Shown: positions 1 through 12,880, numbered from the stretch's first letter. The stretch: 64,000 nucleotides of DNA from Agarophyton chilense (GCA_030374765.1 JARGXX010000004.1:1612001-1676000), one strand, 5' to 3'. Translations and numbers: made by a program. The notes: a model not told the origin generated them from the sequence alone.

Positions 1-179
1 CCCGCTTCGCACCCTTACACTTGTGTTTTTGTCATCAGGTCTGTTCTCATGTTTTGAAAATCTGCGCTTCTTCTTTCGCTGTAGTGTATCTTGCCTTTTT
101 CGATATCCTACGATTGCTTCAGTAAAACCTGAGTTATGAGTCTTCAATCTGCAAACTAAAAAAAACACTAACAGAAGGA

Positions 180-1140
180 GGATCATAGTTGTTGTGTACT
201 TTGATGATGTTTTAATTGCTAGCCAAACTCACGATCCTTTGAAGAAGAATTTCGCGCATCTGCCCAGTCAGCATGTATGACTCTGCATCAGAAAGGGCGA
301 AAGAAAGTGTTTGGTACTGACGATTGAAAATAGAACATTTGAAACTCTTCATACGGTTCTAAATGCATCCTTGATTGACGATGCTCTGATATTTTTCCGG
401 CATGGGGCAATATGAACTTTTCGCAACGCTCATGGTTTCTAACAAACATATGTAGCCAAAAGTGAATGGCGGTGACCTGTTAAACGGTCTCTACCCTGAA
501 ATAGATGAACTTTGGCCTAATCTGACAAAAACGTACCATCCAGACATTTCATTTGCTGTTGGATACCTACCCGCTTTCTCGATTAGTACAGTATACCGCA
601 CTAAAACGCTGGCTGGTAAACGTGCATTTCGATACAGGAAGGGAACAGAGGTCATGGGGATAGTATTTCGCAAAAGTATTGCTATCTTTGTGGGCTACAC
701 CGATGGTGACTTTGCCTCTCATACTGATGATGGTATGTCTACAAGAGGCTTTATATTGGTGTCGTCTGGGGCTACTGTCGCTTGGTGTTCTAGAAGTCAA
801 TCTGTTGTTGCTCGGTCTATAGTGTAATCTGAATACGATGCAATGTCTTACACCGTCCTTGATTCTTTTTGGTTACGTGATGTGATAACTTGACTTTATG
901 TGAATATCAAGACAGTTGTGCTCATCTACAGAGACGATCAAGGAGTACTAATCCTCTCTCGCAATCAGATTCTTAGAGAAATTTCGAAACACCTTGACGT
1001 TCGCTATCATCTTTACACGCCCATGTGAAGAAGAGGAATGTTATGTTGAAGAAACTGCCAAGTTATTTGATGATTGCTGATACTACGGCTAAAAGCATGC
1101 CTACTTCCGCTTACCTTCATCATTGCAAGGGCATGAGATT
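180..1140 (+). mobile_element. Ty1/copia retroelement remnant (RT to RNase H)
   Basis: Conceptual translation near 190-230 gives a V-V-Y-F-D-D-V-L-I-A run, the Copia version of the reverse transcriptase YxDD box. At 690-800 follows GYTDGDFAS...STRGFILVSSGATVAWCSRSQS, spread as in Copia RNase H (the D.D.D..RRS.SGY region and the W.S..Q box). The spacing and order fit a Ty1/copia pol end. No LTR, integrase or gag was found on either side, so it is a fossil fragment with several breaks. It is unrelated to the Ty3/gypsy elements filling the rest of the window. Confidence 0.75.
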
Positions 1141-1144
1141 CAGA

Positions 1145-1767
1145 AAGGATTAAACACTTTATAACGACAGGATGCGTTGACATATGACGTTTGTACTTTA
1201 TAAGTACTGATTGAACATTACGGGCGTTCTATCTCTTAACGAGAGTATCATGGTTTACAATAGATTTTTTGTGATAACTGAATTGTAATTACAGAGAGCC
1301 TTTGGCAACATGAAATTAGAATATCCTACATAAGCCGAATTCTAGGATCCATGTCAAAGTAAAGTAGGTATCCAAATTGTGATTGACCAAGAAGAAATGG
1401 TGGTTAAAGGAAAGCATCACAAAGCTACAAGAATCTTCTATAGGCTTTCCGACAGATGATGCAAAATTTATGCCTGCTGAAACCCGATCAAACGGATTTG
1501 TCACTGAGATCGGGATAGTTTTAGTGCTAAACCCAGCTTCGGAAGAATTGTATTTAGCGATAAACAATTTCGAAAAGACTCGCCCCGGCACTCTTCTCTC
1601 ATACCCCCAATTCGTTAGAAAGACATAGGACAACATACCCCGCCCTGTCCTCACATATTAGTTTTCACCTTGATAACGAAATTTCTACGCTTAAGTCAAA
1701 CATTTGAGGGATACATCGATAAACTCAACGTGTGGAAGAGACAAAAAATCTCTGCAAAGAGAGCGAG
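1145..1767. other. Stretch without recognisable gene
   Basis: AT-rich DNA between the copia scrap and Element 1. It holds one 81-codon plus-strand reading frame (1383-1628) and an overlapping minus-strand frame (1316-1654). Neither shows a known motif and neither looks compositionally coding. The first 180 bases of the window are likewise empty. Confidence 0.5.
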
Positions 1768-2401
1768 TGTCGTACAATCACCTCTGGGGTATGCTACTGT
1801 CTTCTCTCGGGAGCGTAGTGACGCTCAACCGTAGGGAGCGTGTTGACGCTCAATCTGAGAGGGTAGACGTAGTAATCCTCGATGGTAACAGGGCACCGTG
1901 AAAACCCGCAGGGGCAAACGGCGGGGCAACTAGCCTATACCGTGTAGGTGAACCAAGGTAGGCGTCGACGTGCGGGAAAGCCTGTGTGGTAGTGGAGAAA
2001 CAATGAACCAGAAAATATAGTCATGACCCAAGTGATGCCTGTCTTTATCAGATTAGGATGGGGAAGGTGCAGTTCCTTATATGCAGTGTACTGCACTCTC
2101 CAGATCACCCGGGAGGTGCCAGCAAGGCACGGTCTCTGACCTAGTGTCAGAGACCTGGCTAGCACTGGCTACAGTGCCAGGTGGCCCCTCCACTACTGTA
2201 TTAAAATATATATAATTACAATTACAAGGACTAACAATTACTCAACCAGAAAGTACATGTAAACACTACACCTGGCTGACAACACCTAGATGGTAGCTCG
2301 CCCAGAGCTGCATGGCGGATGATTCTTCGCATCCATCACCTACAAGGTCAGTATAGTATATTGACAACCTCAAGGGTCAGACCTTCTGCCACTTTAGCAC
2401 A
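1768..2401 (-). repeat. Element 1 left LTR (its 3' LTR)
   Basis: 634 bp, TGTCGTACAA...TTTAGCACA on the plus strand, so TG...CA termini. On the minus strand it is preceded by a polypurine tract, AGGAAGGGGGTC. The end was fixed by matching it to the inverted copy at 12888-13521, which has exactly the same length. It carries two copies of the hairpin GAGCGT-NNNN-ACGCTC (1811-1826, 1836-1851). An AT-rich TATA-like block lies near 2200-2215. Confidence 0.85.
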
Positions 2402-2699
2402 GACCCCCTTCCTACCCGTGAGACAAGCCCCGTGTCTTCTTCCATCAAACCATAGAGGTGTAGCGAGCGACAGCGACACGGGCATCGGAGTGGTGTCTGT
2501 GCGCAACGCAAGATACCTTGAGGTTCAGAACTCGGCGTCAGTATCGGTTGGGGAGGGCGTGGAAGGACGTCGGCGCACGAATTGAGCGACTACCATTCAA
2601 GTAGGGACTGTCATGAGGGCGATGCAGTGTAGCTAGCGCCCTCGCGGACACCTTTTCGGTAGTGACCCTGCTTGCTTGCGATTCTGCTTCCGCATAGCC

Positions 2700-5555
2700 C
2701 CCTGTCTAACCAAGTTTGTATCTCACCTTTTCTGGTTACTCAAACTTCAGTGCCCTCCTAAGTCCCTGCGCGCGCAGTCTTGCCTGGTCGTTTCCACGTC
2801 TCGACAACCCTTCAGGTAGTGCTGCCCTTAATTGGCGGCGTCGCGACCGTAACCGTACTTTCCGGATTTCCCTGAAGGTTTCCTGGCTTTTCGACCTTTC
2901 AGGTTTCGTATACCTTAAAAGGATTGACTCTTGGCGCCGGTAGGGCCTCAGCCTGCATCGATACAACCATTGAGGTGTTGGCCTGGGCCCGTGGTGGAAG
3001 TTTCCGGTTGTGAGACCTTATTGGTGGTGAGCGGTGCCGTCGGTAATCACGCGACCTTTTTCTGGTTTTGCATTCCGGTTTACCCTCAAGGCGATGACAT
3101 GATGGCGCCACCTCAAGACACGCGTTCGGACCCATTCGGTACCACGTCGGCACACCTTGCTCCGCATCGTGGATTCGTCACCGATACCTCGAAGGAGTTG
3201 GCCGTCTTCACAAGCAGCACCAGCGCTCGAGAGACGTGAGATGCCGGTTACCATTGAGATGGAAGAAGTCGGCGATTCCGAGGGGGTTGATACCCCTGAA
3301 GTTATGCCTTGAAGGTCGGATTGGTCCTGTTCCACGATACCTCAAAGGTCTGGACCCGCTCGTGACCGCACGCCGGCCACTGTTGAACCCCAAAGGTCGG
3401 TGTCGGTACTACCGGAAAGTTTGGATCCGTTGGCTGTCTCTTCAGAACGGACCGAGGAGGCTCTACTTCAGAAGGATGAATACCCGCTGGTGTTCACCGT
3501 GGCGGTGGAGGTCGAGTCATCACCTCGTTCGTCGGGTCGAGCTACGGCCTTCCCAACCATGTCAGGTAGCGGCCCATCGCGTGGCCGTGGACGGGGTGAT
3601 ATTACCAAGAGGGTGACTCGCTCGACTTTGCAAACGCCTACCAGCATTGGGTTTCGCAGCATGCCTGTCCCTGCGACTCAGTTCTCTCCTGGGACTCCGG
3701 CTGACCCGTACCAACGCAGTGGTGGCCTTCGACGACCCAAACCAATTGGGCTCACAATCTCGCGTTTGATGCGGCAAACCGGACGACGAGTCAGTATGGA
3801 CCTTTTAGTATTACCTTCGACCAGGTGACGAACAATGACCTGTTGAAGCACGATTGGCCTGTGGCGGCATGGAATTCGTCATTGCCTGCAGCTCTTACCA
3901 GAACACAATTGGATACCTATATGGGTTTGTTCCGTTGAGACTGCGAGCGCCTTCGCTCCGTTCCCTTGCTCTTGAAGAAACGAAACCAAGAGTTTCAACC
4001 TCGTCAGGGTTGACTGGAATGTTACCAGAGTCGGCAGCGTCATACACTTTTGAGGTATTTCATCCCGCCGATATATCCGAGCGACTTGCCGTATGTGCGC
4101 ATCGAACCGGAGCTGGATTATTACCGTCGATTGGCGGCGCAAGTGCGCCAGTACCCGTCTATTCCGGAGACTTACCTTCCGGTTTCACCTGACTTGGTTT
4201 CCCTGAATCGGCCTTTCACCACTATCAATTGGGCTGACCGTAGTAGGTTGGGCGAGGATGTAGCGACGGAGAGTCGCGCTCGCACTCGCATCTCGTACAC
4301 TCGCGTTATGCATATGTTTCATAAAGTCGAGTACTTCTCACAACCTACGAAGGACAGACGTGATTGGTACGTGCTTCAACCAGAGTGGTGGGAGTCCTAT
4401 GAGGTTCCGTTATCACTGAGCGTGCCCACTCCGCCGGTCTTGGCGTACTTCGGGGGTCACATTTCCCGGAGCGTAGAGCGGTATTACCTCATTTTGTCGA
4501 TTTCCCTCTCGGAGTGCCCCGTGTTGGTTGCCATCCTGGCTCTGGAGGCCTCCCGTTACGGTATCGATGGGGATTGTCGCAATCTTGATTCTGACATATA
4601 CCGAGATTGTGTTCAACCTGTAGGTCGCATCTTCTTTATACCTCTGAGGGTTGCCCAGGATATTTCCCGATTTGGTTACGAGAACATCGTGGAGGGGACC
4701 GACTATACCGTGAAGGATTTGGACTCGTATCTCGAGCAGGGCAATAATTACCATTGAAATTCTCATCAAGTTTGGGAGGCTTTCAATTCCGCAACTTGGA
4801 AGATTGTTCCTAGCCACGCCCAATACTATCCCAGGGAGCCTCCTGTTTATGGAGCTCCCGCGAGCCCCGAACCTTATCATGGTACTGTGGAGACACCATT
4901 TGGTCGTTATGCTGGTCCCTTCCCGTCCGAGCCGTTACCTCATGGTCGTAAGTTCCCTATCCCTACGGGTGTGACTCCTACTCAACCGAGCTCCATGCGG
5001 GTTTGTGGTCCGGTTCGACCTCTGTTGGCGGGTATTGCTCGTCCTCTGCCTCAACTTATGATGGATTCTCCAGCCGTAGTCGGTTTGCTGGCTCGAATTC
5101 GCCAGTCATACGTCACCAACTTTCAGAGGGCTGGGCCTACCTCCGTGGTTGCTGTATTAAAGCACCTTGAAGGTTAGCTACCGCGCCATGCGCAAAACCT
5201 GAAGGCGCTGAACCAACTCGGGGAGTTCCGGAATCAGTTCCAGTTGGATATGTACCAACTGGGCACCCGTCGGGTTGCCAATCTGGCAAGCGTCTCTGCT
5301 GCTGCACTATCTGATCCTTTGACAGATCCCGTTCTAGGTGCTAGCTTGAACCCTTCGGTTTTGCAACCCGCTCTGGCTTTTCCTGAGGTTCAACTTATTT
5401 TGTTTTCGACTCTTCTCCCCAGTGGCAGGGATACCGCCCCTTCGCTACCTCTTAGGTCGATGGCTCCTAGCATTTCCGCAGGTTTTCCTCCGTGGGCGGT
5501 CAATAACACTGGTTTTCCTGATTCCATCGCTCCTAAACCGACAGTTCCTTCTTAA
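2700..5555 (+). pseudogene. Element 1 accessory frame on the opposite strand to gag-pol (decayed)
   Basis: Between the 3' LTR and the chromodomain lies about 2.9 kb of DNA whose plus strand, not the gag-pol strand, looks coding. The best stretch is 4050-4757: about 235 codons, rich in Tyr/Arg/Pro. A segment there, with P-E-W-W...P-L...V-P-T-P-P...Y-F-G-G...Y-Y, lines up with P-E-H-W...C-P-V-E-L-P-P...Y-I-G...Y-W in the equivalent frame of Element 3. Spacing is almost the same. The region as a whole is interrupted several times. It ends about 160 bases from the convergent pol stop. No known domain recognised. Confidence 0.55.
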
Positions 5556-5715
5556 AGTAAATTGTTGTCTCTTCTTGTCTCCTCTACTGTTACATTTGGT
5601 TGTTCTTTCGTGCCCTTCCTTGTAGGTAATCTGACACGCATATGCGTCCCCCTTCTGCGGAAAACGACGTCTTTTCCCCCCCTTTTTTAGGCATGAGTAC
5701 CACGAAGGTGTAAGG

Positions 5716-5950
5716 TTAGCCGTCTGCAGGCATCGTCTCCTTGCGACGGCGCCAATACCTGATATGGAAGTGTGGGGGTCTTGCGGCTGGGGGTTCGAGG
5801 GTGTCCCCTTCTGGGCCCCAGCCGTACCACCTGACGGTGTACTTCAGACCATTGTAGGTTCGCGTGTGGCCCACAAGACGGTCAACGGAAAATTCTTCTG
5901 AGGTTTGGTCCTGATCTTTAGGGGGAACGCCACCTCGAGGGTTCATGTGC
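5716..5950 (-). pseudogene. Element 1 chromodomain (C-terminal end of pol)
   Basis: Translation contains YTVRWYGWGPEGDTLEPP followed by an H-x-R-Y-W tail. This matches the chromodomain core Y-L-V-(R/K)-W-x-G-(Y/W)-x-x-x-x-(D/N)-(S/T)-W-E-P. Chromodomains at the C-terminus of integrase define the chromovirus branch of Ty3/gypsy and bind histone marks to steer insertion. That role is family knowledge. Confidence 0.8.
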
Positions 5951-6349
5951 TCCTAATTGGGAGCTTCTTGTGTGGGAGCTGGGTCGGGAGCTCCCGCTGT
6001 TACCGTGTGAGGTTCCATTTCCGTCCCTGTTATAGGTTTGTAATCCGGATCATCCAGTTGTAGGTCATCGTTCACCTCAATTGGGGTGGGGTCCTCCGAG
6101 GGTCGAATACGCAGGGCTACAGCCCTGGGCTCTCAGGCTGGGGTGCCTGCCTCCATGCGATGTTGAACCGTTTCAGGTGCTACCGTAATACGGTCAATTG
6201 ATATCGTATTTGGTATTCCATCTTGGTCAACCGTAACGGTGTGGTCTGATGCGATCAATACCTTATAAGGTCCCACTGATTTGGGTAGAAGCCTCGAATT
6301 TATATCTCTATCAATATCTTCATCATCCGCTTCATCACCCGGTCGTGGG

Positions 6350-7310
6350 TTTTTACCTGAAGGTGGGTTGTCTATGTAGATATATATGTCCCGAAGATAC
6401 GGAGACTACTTTGGTTACCCTACGGTCGTAGTCGGCCTGGTACCACTTCTGGGCTGCAGTGAGGCGGCTCTCTGTATGTTTGAGAGCCCTCCTCAACCTC
6501 ACAAGGGTATTCCGTTTGACCTGGGCAGGCGTCAGTGCACCCGCTACAGTGCTTGTGGTATGATCTACCTGCACTACAATACCTGGGGGGTGTCGCGAAA
6601 GAACCAAATCAAATGGAGTGCTCTGCGTCGACCGGTGTACCTGAAGGTTATAGAAGTAGGTGAGCGGTTGCATCAGCTCATCCCACCCAGTTTGGTGCTC
6701 TTACGTATAGTGTCGTAGCCTTGATACCAATGTGTGGTTAAAGCGCTCGACCTGTCCGTTCGTCAGCGGGTGGTAGGCAGTAGTGAAATAGTGCTTGATA
6801 CCCAAGAGGTTACAGACTGCTTCGAAGAACTTCGATGCCAGGTTTGAAACATTATCGGTAAGTAAGTACAGTGGTAAACCATACGGGTAGACCCAATTGT
6901 TGAGGAACGCGATCGCCAGCGCGGTTGACTTCCTCTCCTTTAAAGGTATCTCTCTCGTGAGCTTCGAGAACCTGTCGGTGATCACTAGAATGTGCTGATA
7001 CCCATTCTTGGTTTTGGGAAGTGGTCCTAGAAGGTCTATCGCAACAGAATCCAGTGGACCCGCTGCTGGAAACAGCTTGAGATATTCTCGATGCTTTCTA
7101 ATACCACCGCCGGTACGAACACAAGATTTGCATTGACCTACAAAGGTAAAGACATCATGGGCCATATGAGGCCAGTAGAACTGTTGCCACGAGGTTTAAT
7201 ACATCCTGATGGCACCGGAGTGTCCTGATAGTCGTGGGTAGTGCGCGAGATACAAGACTCTCGGGCGCAGCGCCTTCGGAACCACCTTCTGAAGGCTACC
7301 AACCAAGTTT
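6350..7310 (-). pseudogene. Element 1 integrase region
   Basis: Two landmarks are visible: an HHCC zinc-finger remnant (H-Y-P-R-L-S-G-H, then C-K-S-C) and an rve catalytic core. The core has AIDLLGPLPKTKNGYQHILV, then LLTDNVSNLASKFF, then YHPLTNGQVERFNHTL, giving the D, D, E(35) order. It lies downstream of RNase H on the minus strand. Fossil. Confidence 0.85.
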
Positions 7311-7499
7311 GACCTTCTCACGATGTACCCATTGTGGTCCACATCGAATGGTGATCCTTTGAAAACAATTTCGTCAGCCAGGGTTCTGCAGTACGCCCAC
7401 TGGGCCTGTTTTCGTAGAAATTCCTCTCGGGTTACGGGCATGACGTTCGTTCCCTCTAGCGTCAGTATCTGCGTGGCCATGTCGGTGTTCCGCAAGGCA

Positions 7500-8900
7500 C
7501 CTTCTTCAGGGAAGTCCCAACATCCTTCTAGGTGTTCGCCGGTACCATTTTGGTTTGAAGACACCGCAAAGCAAGGGATATCATCGTCCACTGGTTCTGT
7601 CTCTAACCTTGAGGTGTTAAAGCGTGACATAGCATCAGCTATGCTGTGCTTGATACCTGGACGGTACTGTACGTCGTATTCAAACCCCAACAGTCTCAAC
7701 CTCCAAAAAACAAGTCTACCAGACGCATCTGCAAGTCCGAGGATCCACCTTAGTTCGTCGAGGTCTGTGTGCAACGTAAAGCTCTCACCCTAAAGGTAGG
7801 GACGGAGCATCAACATGCTCCACACTACTGCTAGACATTCCTTCTCGGTTACCGTGTAGTTCTGCTCCGCCTCATTCATAGTGCGGATCCAGTACGTTCT
7901 GGGTAATTTGTCTCCGTTGTGCTGCTCCTGCATGAGACAACAACCAATTTGGTCATGGGATGCATCTGTATCCAGCGTGTACGGTAGACCTGTTTTCGGT
8001 GACGCAAAGATTGGCTGCGAAAACAGCGCTCGATTCAATTCCTCAATGGTATCCATTTCGCCGTTCGATAGATTTTCAAACCGTTCAAGTTCACCTTTCT
8101 GGAGCTTCTTGTTGAGGAAAGCTGCTATTTTCGCGAATCTCTTCACGAAGCGACGATAGACGTTAGATAAACCTATAAAGGATCGTACGCCTGTCTGAGA
8201 TCGTGGCAACTTGACCTCCTGTATGGCTCTAATGTTTCTCGGCGCAACCTCTAGGGTACCAGGGCCTATGATGTGTCCCAGGTATTCAACCGTTCTGGTA
8301 AAGAAGACGCATTTGCGTAGATTCAGCGTCACCCCCGCCTCAGCTAGGAGAGTTAGTACGGTGCGTACGTGAGCAAAATGCTCTTCTACCGATCTGGAAT
8401 AGAGGATTACATCATCGATGTATACCAAGGCTGTTGTCCATTTATCCTTCAAAAGAATGATGTCCAGCGCCCTTTGAAAGGTGGCTAGAGCATTGCGCAA
8501 CCCAAATGGCATCCGCATGAAGCGAAACAGACCTGCATGGCACGTGAAGGTCGTTTTGTCTCGATCTTTCTCACCTACGGGTATCTGCCAATAACCACAA
8601 TTGGCATCCAACGTGGTAAATATCTGCGCATCTCCCAAGGAGTCGGTGCACTCATCCTTGCTAGGTATCAGGTACGAGTCCCTGACGGTCACGCTATTGA
8701 GCCTCCTACAGTCCACACAGAACCTCATACGGTTATCTCCTTTCTTCTGAACCAGAACCACGGGACTAGCCCAATTTGAGTGGGCTGGTTCAATTACACC
8801 TTCTTGGAGCATTCGCTCCACTTCTTTGAGTTCTACTTCTCTCGCCTTCGGATCTGCATGGTATGGTTGCTTATAAACCGGCTTCGAGTCAGGGAGGAGC
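7500..8900 (-). pseudogene. Element 1 reverse transcriptase and RNase H region
   Basis: RT landmarks in order: VIEPAHSNWASPVVLVQKK, RFCVDCRRLNSVTV, FTTLDANCGYWQIPV, MPFGLRNA, LVYIDDVILYS. The YIDD box is the polymerase site. The thumb/connection segment includes FIGLSNVYRRFV. RNase H landmarks follow: YTLDTDASHDQIGCCLMQ and the NYTVTEKECLAVVW motif. Closest in layout to Elements 2 and 3 of this window, but clearly diverged from both. Confidence 0.88.
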
Positions 8901-9079
8901 TCGATGAGATGCTATGTGGCCTTCATTTGGCCCAGATGGCCTGACCACATGGTTTCAAACTCCTCCAGAAGGCCGAGAATACGGCCTCGCAGTTTGCCAT
9001 GATCTTCACCGATCTGGACTGTATCTTGCCATTGCCTCTCAGGGTCAGGTTTCTTTTCATTGTCTACCGATGCCTTATC

Positions 9080-9900
9080 GGTTAGCTTTTGCTTCCAAGT
9101 TCGTATTTATCGATACCTTTGTGGTTGTGGACGCATTTGCGCACCCTCCTCCCTTATTGAAGGCGCCTTCGCCGAGATCGGTGTGAGCTACTGTGAAGAC
9201 CCCTTGTGGTGCCGGTAGTGCGATGCCTACATTGGTATTTCTCGGCAACTTCACGTCGTGACTGCTAAAGTTACTGAGACAAACCTTAAAGGGTTGCTTT
9301 GGGATGTTGTCGACAATCCTGTTGGCCATCAATATGAGGTGTCGATGTGTTAACCTCGAATGGTTTTGTAGTATGACCAGCCCGGGGGTTGCACACGACA
9401 CCGGTACCAATATTTGGTGCATTGGCGGGATGACAACCTGTTTGGTAATGCGCACTTTCTTGGAGACCGTTTTGGTGGATATCGTCTTCTTCGGTTTGAC
9501 GAACCATCCCTGTTTGGTTTCCGTATTACCTAAAATGGCAATTCGTCCACCCTGACGTAGGGCGACGGTATGGGAACCAGGAAGGATTGATTTGACATGT
9601 CTGTCGATGAAGTTCGTACCTAGTAGGCAGTCTGTTGGTAAGCGGTCGACAACAAAGAATTGCAGTCTTACCTTGAGGTGTCCGAGCTGCACCACAGTGG
9701 TGAGCATACCTCGAAGGTTTAATGGGCGCTCGTTTGCATCCACCAGCGGGTTGTTGTCGGGAGGTCGGCTCAAGTTCCGAAGTACTGCCTCAGGTATGAC
9801 GTAGGAGTTCAGGACGTTCGGTCCGGCCCCCGTATCCAGCACGCAGGTGACCGGAACTGCAACGCGATCGGAGAAACACATTGAAGCACGTACTTTATAG
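9080..9900 (-). pseudogene. Element 1 aspartic protease region
   Basis: The active-site box is CVLDTGAGPN at about 9836 reading down. It is followed about 75 codons later by the hydrophobic FFVVDRLPTDCLLGTNFIDRH strand, as in retropepsins. D-T-G-A-G-P-N is shared with Elements 2 and 3 (LDTGAGPNF), while Element 4 has D-S-G-A. Confidence 0.8.
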
Positions 9901-10199
9901 TTGTTGTACTTCATATGACAAACCGGTCCTGGTTGTGACGTGTTCTCTTCCACCTTCGAGGTTCTGGGTATCGATTGGCCTTCCGATTGCAGGTTGAGTT
10001 CGGCCATGACGCCAACTGTTCGGTGTTTTCCTCCTGTACGGGAGGGGTTGAGTCCAGGTTTGGTGTTTCCTCGATGGTATGGACCGATACCGGTGTACGG
10101 GGTTTGAACCTATTTGGTGCTTGCGTTGAACACCCATAGAGGAGTTCGTGGTTCTGCATTCGAGCCTGAATCAACTGGTCTCTCATCCCTGGAGGTAAG

Positions 10200-12220
10200 T
10201 TAGCGCAATTGTTTGCCAGATGGTCTGTCGCGAGACAGAACCAGCAAACGAGGCCTCCAGTTTGAGGGTCTCGCGTTACCATTGAGGGGGGCTTCGAAAC
10301 CTGGTTGGTAGGAGCAGTGGCGTAGGATGTGGATGGCGAGTTATGGATATGGGAGCTCGCTCCCTGCATCCTCTGCAAGCACATCGCACTTGGCGGTAGG
10401 TGTACCAAGTTTGGTGTACGCGTTGCCGACCAATTTCATACAGGCAAAGGTTTCGAGAACCGCCCCTGGGTCGCTGCCAAGTGGATAACGATCCCTGTAG
10501 GTACTTCGAGGTGCGAGCTACCCTCTGAGGTTGTGGTATCTTCAATTGCAAAGACCGACCTTTTCGGTTTATCCTTAGAGGTTGGAGGCAGGGCTGGTCT
10601 CTTTCCCAGCCGAAGGGTATCTCCAAGGCCCTGGGAGTATCGAGCCAGCCCATTGTAGTCTACCTTTCGGTTTGTGGCCAGGTAGTTGCGTACCTGGGAA
10701 CGGATCGCTTTGTACACATTGTCGGCAAATAGCGACTTTAACCTAGAGGTAGTGAACACATTACCACAGCGGGTTGCCAGATTCCACAGTGCGAGCGAAA
10801 ACTCCGATTCGGTTTGCCCAGACCTTTGATAGTAGGCGAGGACTTCCGAATAAGCCTCTTGGATAACCTCATCGGTGGCCTATGTTTCCAAAATGAAATT
10901 GACCACTTCTGGGTATGACTCCAACATCTCTGTGCCATTTTCATCCATCGCTAAGGTATTGCCGCGGAGCCTACCCTGCAGCAAGTAGTATGCTTGCCCT
11001 TTTAGGTAAAACTTGAATAGCCACATAGCAGCGCCCTCGGAAAACCCATTTTGGTCACATGCAAGCTTGAACTTCTGTAGAAACTGAATCACCGCAATAG
11101 GATCCGTTTCTATGAAGTTTATGTCACCCATTTGGAAGCTGAGCTTCTTGTGGTGCTTAGAAATCTTCTGAGCAATCTCTTGGGGGTATTAAGAAGACTT
11201 GTTGATCAACCGATAAGTCCTGTAGTCACCCGCTTTGGTGAACATATCGTTCAACGGTTGGTGCACCTCCAGGTCCATTTCGGTGTCCGACTCAGAGTCG
11301 GGCGACTCATAGAATCTCTTTTTACCCTTTCGGTTCTTTTTCGAAGACTTCTCCGTCGACCTGTTCGGTTTCTTTTTCTTCTTACCTTCACGGTCATCAT
11401 CCGACGATGAAATCGTATCGGAACTGGAGTCTGACGAGTAGGGGTCTCAATCATACTCTCGATTCTTTCCCCTCTTCGTCCCTTGCTTCTTCCCTTTTCG
11501 GTTTCTTCGTCGCTCATCCAACGATTCAGACGAATCGTCCTTGGGACCACCTCCATGGGTATCCTTTTGAACGAAACCAGTAATTGGTGGCAGATAAATG
11601 TCTTGAGGATCTACCTTCCCCGGGACCTCTTGACTTTGTATTGGACCTTGTAGGTACTCACTCGCAGTAGGTAAATGTTTGGAATGGGTGGAATGACCCA
11701 ATTGGAACCTTTGTGGTATGCGCTTTGCGATGTTCACCTGTGTAGGTCGGGATTCTGCGAATCCCTCGGAAACCCAAAGGTCCTGCACAGCGCGGTAAAC
11801 ATGCTCCCTAACATCTGTAAAGAGATACTGGTTCACCATTTCAGGTATCCTCTCCGATAGCTCTTGAGCTGCTCGGTCAACCACAATACGGGTAAATGCA
11901 TCGACGTCCATTGAGGGCGGAACCATCCGGGTATCCGACTTCTCCATTACGGATTATGCATCCTCGACTGCGAGGGTGATGAGCGCTTTCGCTCGCTCTT
12001 CGAGCTGAGGCCGTAGCTCCTCCGCTGCAACCTCAGTTGGTAATTCCCTTTGATGTTCCGTTGCCATACGCGGTGGACCATGTACCTTTCCGGTTTTGTC
12101 CCAAGGGTGCCGGAGCAGCTCCTCGGGGTTTTCCAGAATCAGTTGAGCCGATGGGGCTCCTTTAAGACCTTTATGGCTTGGCGGGGCGCTTGCACCACGC
12201 GTATTCTTTTTAGGTCGTTC
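10200..12220 (-). pseudogene. Element 1 gag region with zinc knuckle
   Basis: On the minus strand this interval has a retrotransposon-gag-like helical segment near 10880-11130, an acidic/basic Lys-Arg-Ser-rich linker near 11250-11560, and a CCHC zinc knuckle, CWFCLATDHLANNC, at about 10205-10246 just ahead of protease. The order is normal for gag. Interrupted in several places. Confidence 0.75.
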
Positions 12221-12353
12221 CATTTGGGACCAATACTCGTATCATGTATTGCTTTGCGGGATTTCCTGAAACCAAATAGGTGTACGAGCGTCCAATCCTT
12301 CTCGGAATCTCGTGTGAACCGTGAAGGTACGACGACACCTAAAAATACTTTCT

Positions 12354-12367
12354 ACGTCAGGAGACCA
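12354..12367 (-). other. Element 1 primer-binding site
   Basis: Three bases inside the right LTR, the minus strand reads TGGTCTCCTGACGT. The same site, TGGTCTCCCGACTT, occurs at the same place in Elements 2 and 3. It begins with the TGG complementary to a tRNA CCA tail. It is not the common initiator-Met sequence TGGTATCAGAGC. The donor tRNA was not identified. Confidence 0.7.
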
Positions 12368-12370
12368 AAA

Positions 12371-12880
12371 TGTCGTACAATTACCTCTGGTGTATGCTAC
12401 TGTCTTGTCTCGGGAGCGTGTTGACGCTCAACCTTACACGGTAGACGTAGTAAACCTCGATGGTAACAGGGCACCGTGAAAACCCGCAGGGGCAAACGGT
12501 GGGGCAACTTGCCTATACCGTGTAGGTGAACGATGGGAGGCGTCGATGCGCGGGAAAGCCTTTGTGGTAGTTGAGAAACAATGAAACAAAAGGTATAGTC
12601 GTGACCCAAGTGATGCCTGTCTTTATCAGATTAGGATGGAGGAGGTGCAGTTCCCTATATGCAGTGGACTGCACTCTCCAGATCACCCTGGAGGTGCCAC
12701 CAAGGCACGGTCTCTGACCTAGTGTCAGAGACCTGGCCAGCACTGGGTACAGTTCCAGGTGGCCACTCCACTACTGTAAAATATATAATTACAATTACAA
12801 GGACCAATAATTACTCAACCAGAAGGTACATGTCAACACTACACGTAGCTGACAACATGTAGATGGTAGCTCGCCCGGAA
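12371..12880 (-). repeat. Element 1 right LTR (5' LTR), partial
   Basis: Begins TGTCGTACAATTACC, aligned with 1768 onward, and follows the left LTR for about 510 bp until GCTCGCCCGG. There the sequence switches into the polypurine tract of an inverted LTR. It carries one GAGCGT-NNNN-ACGCTC hairpin (12414-12429) where the left copy has two. Confidence 0.85.

Noticed and set aside
1383-1628. 81-codon frame beside Element 1
   Set aside because: No motif and no compositional sign of coding.
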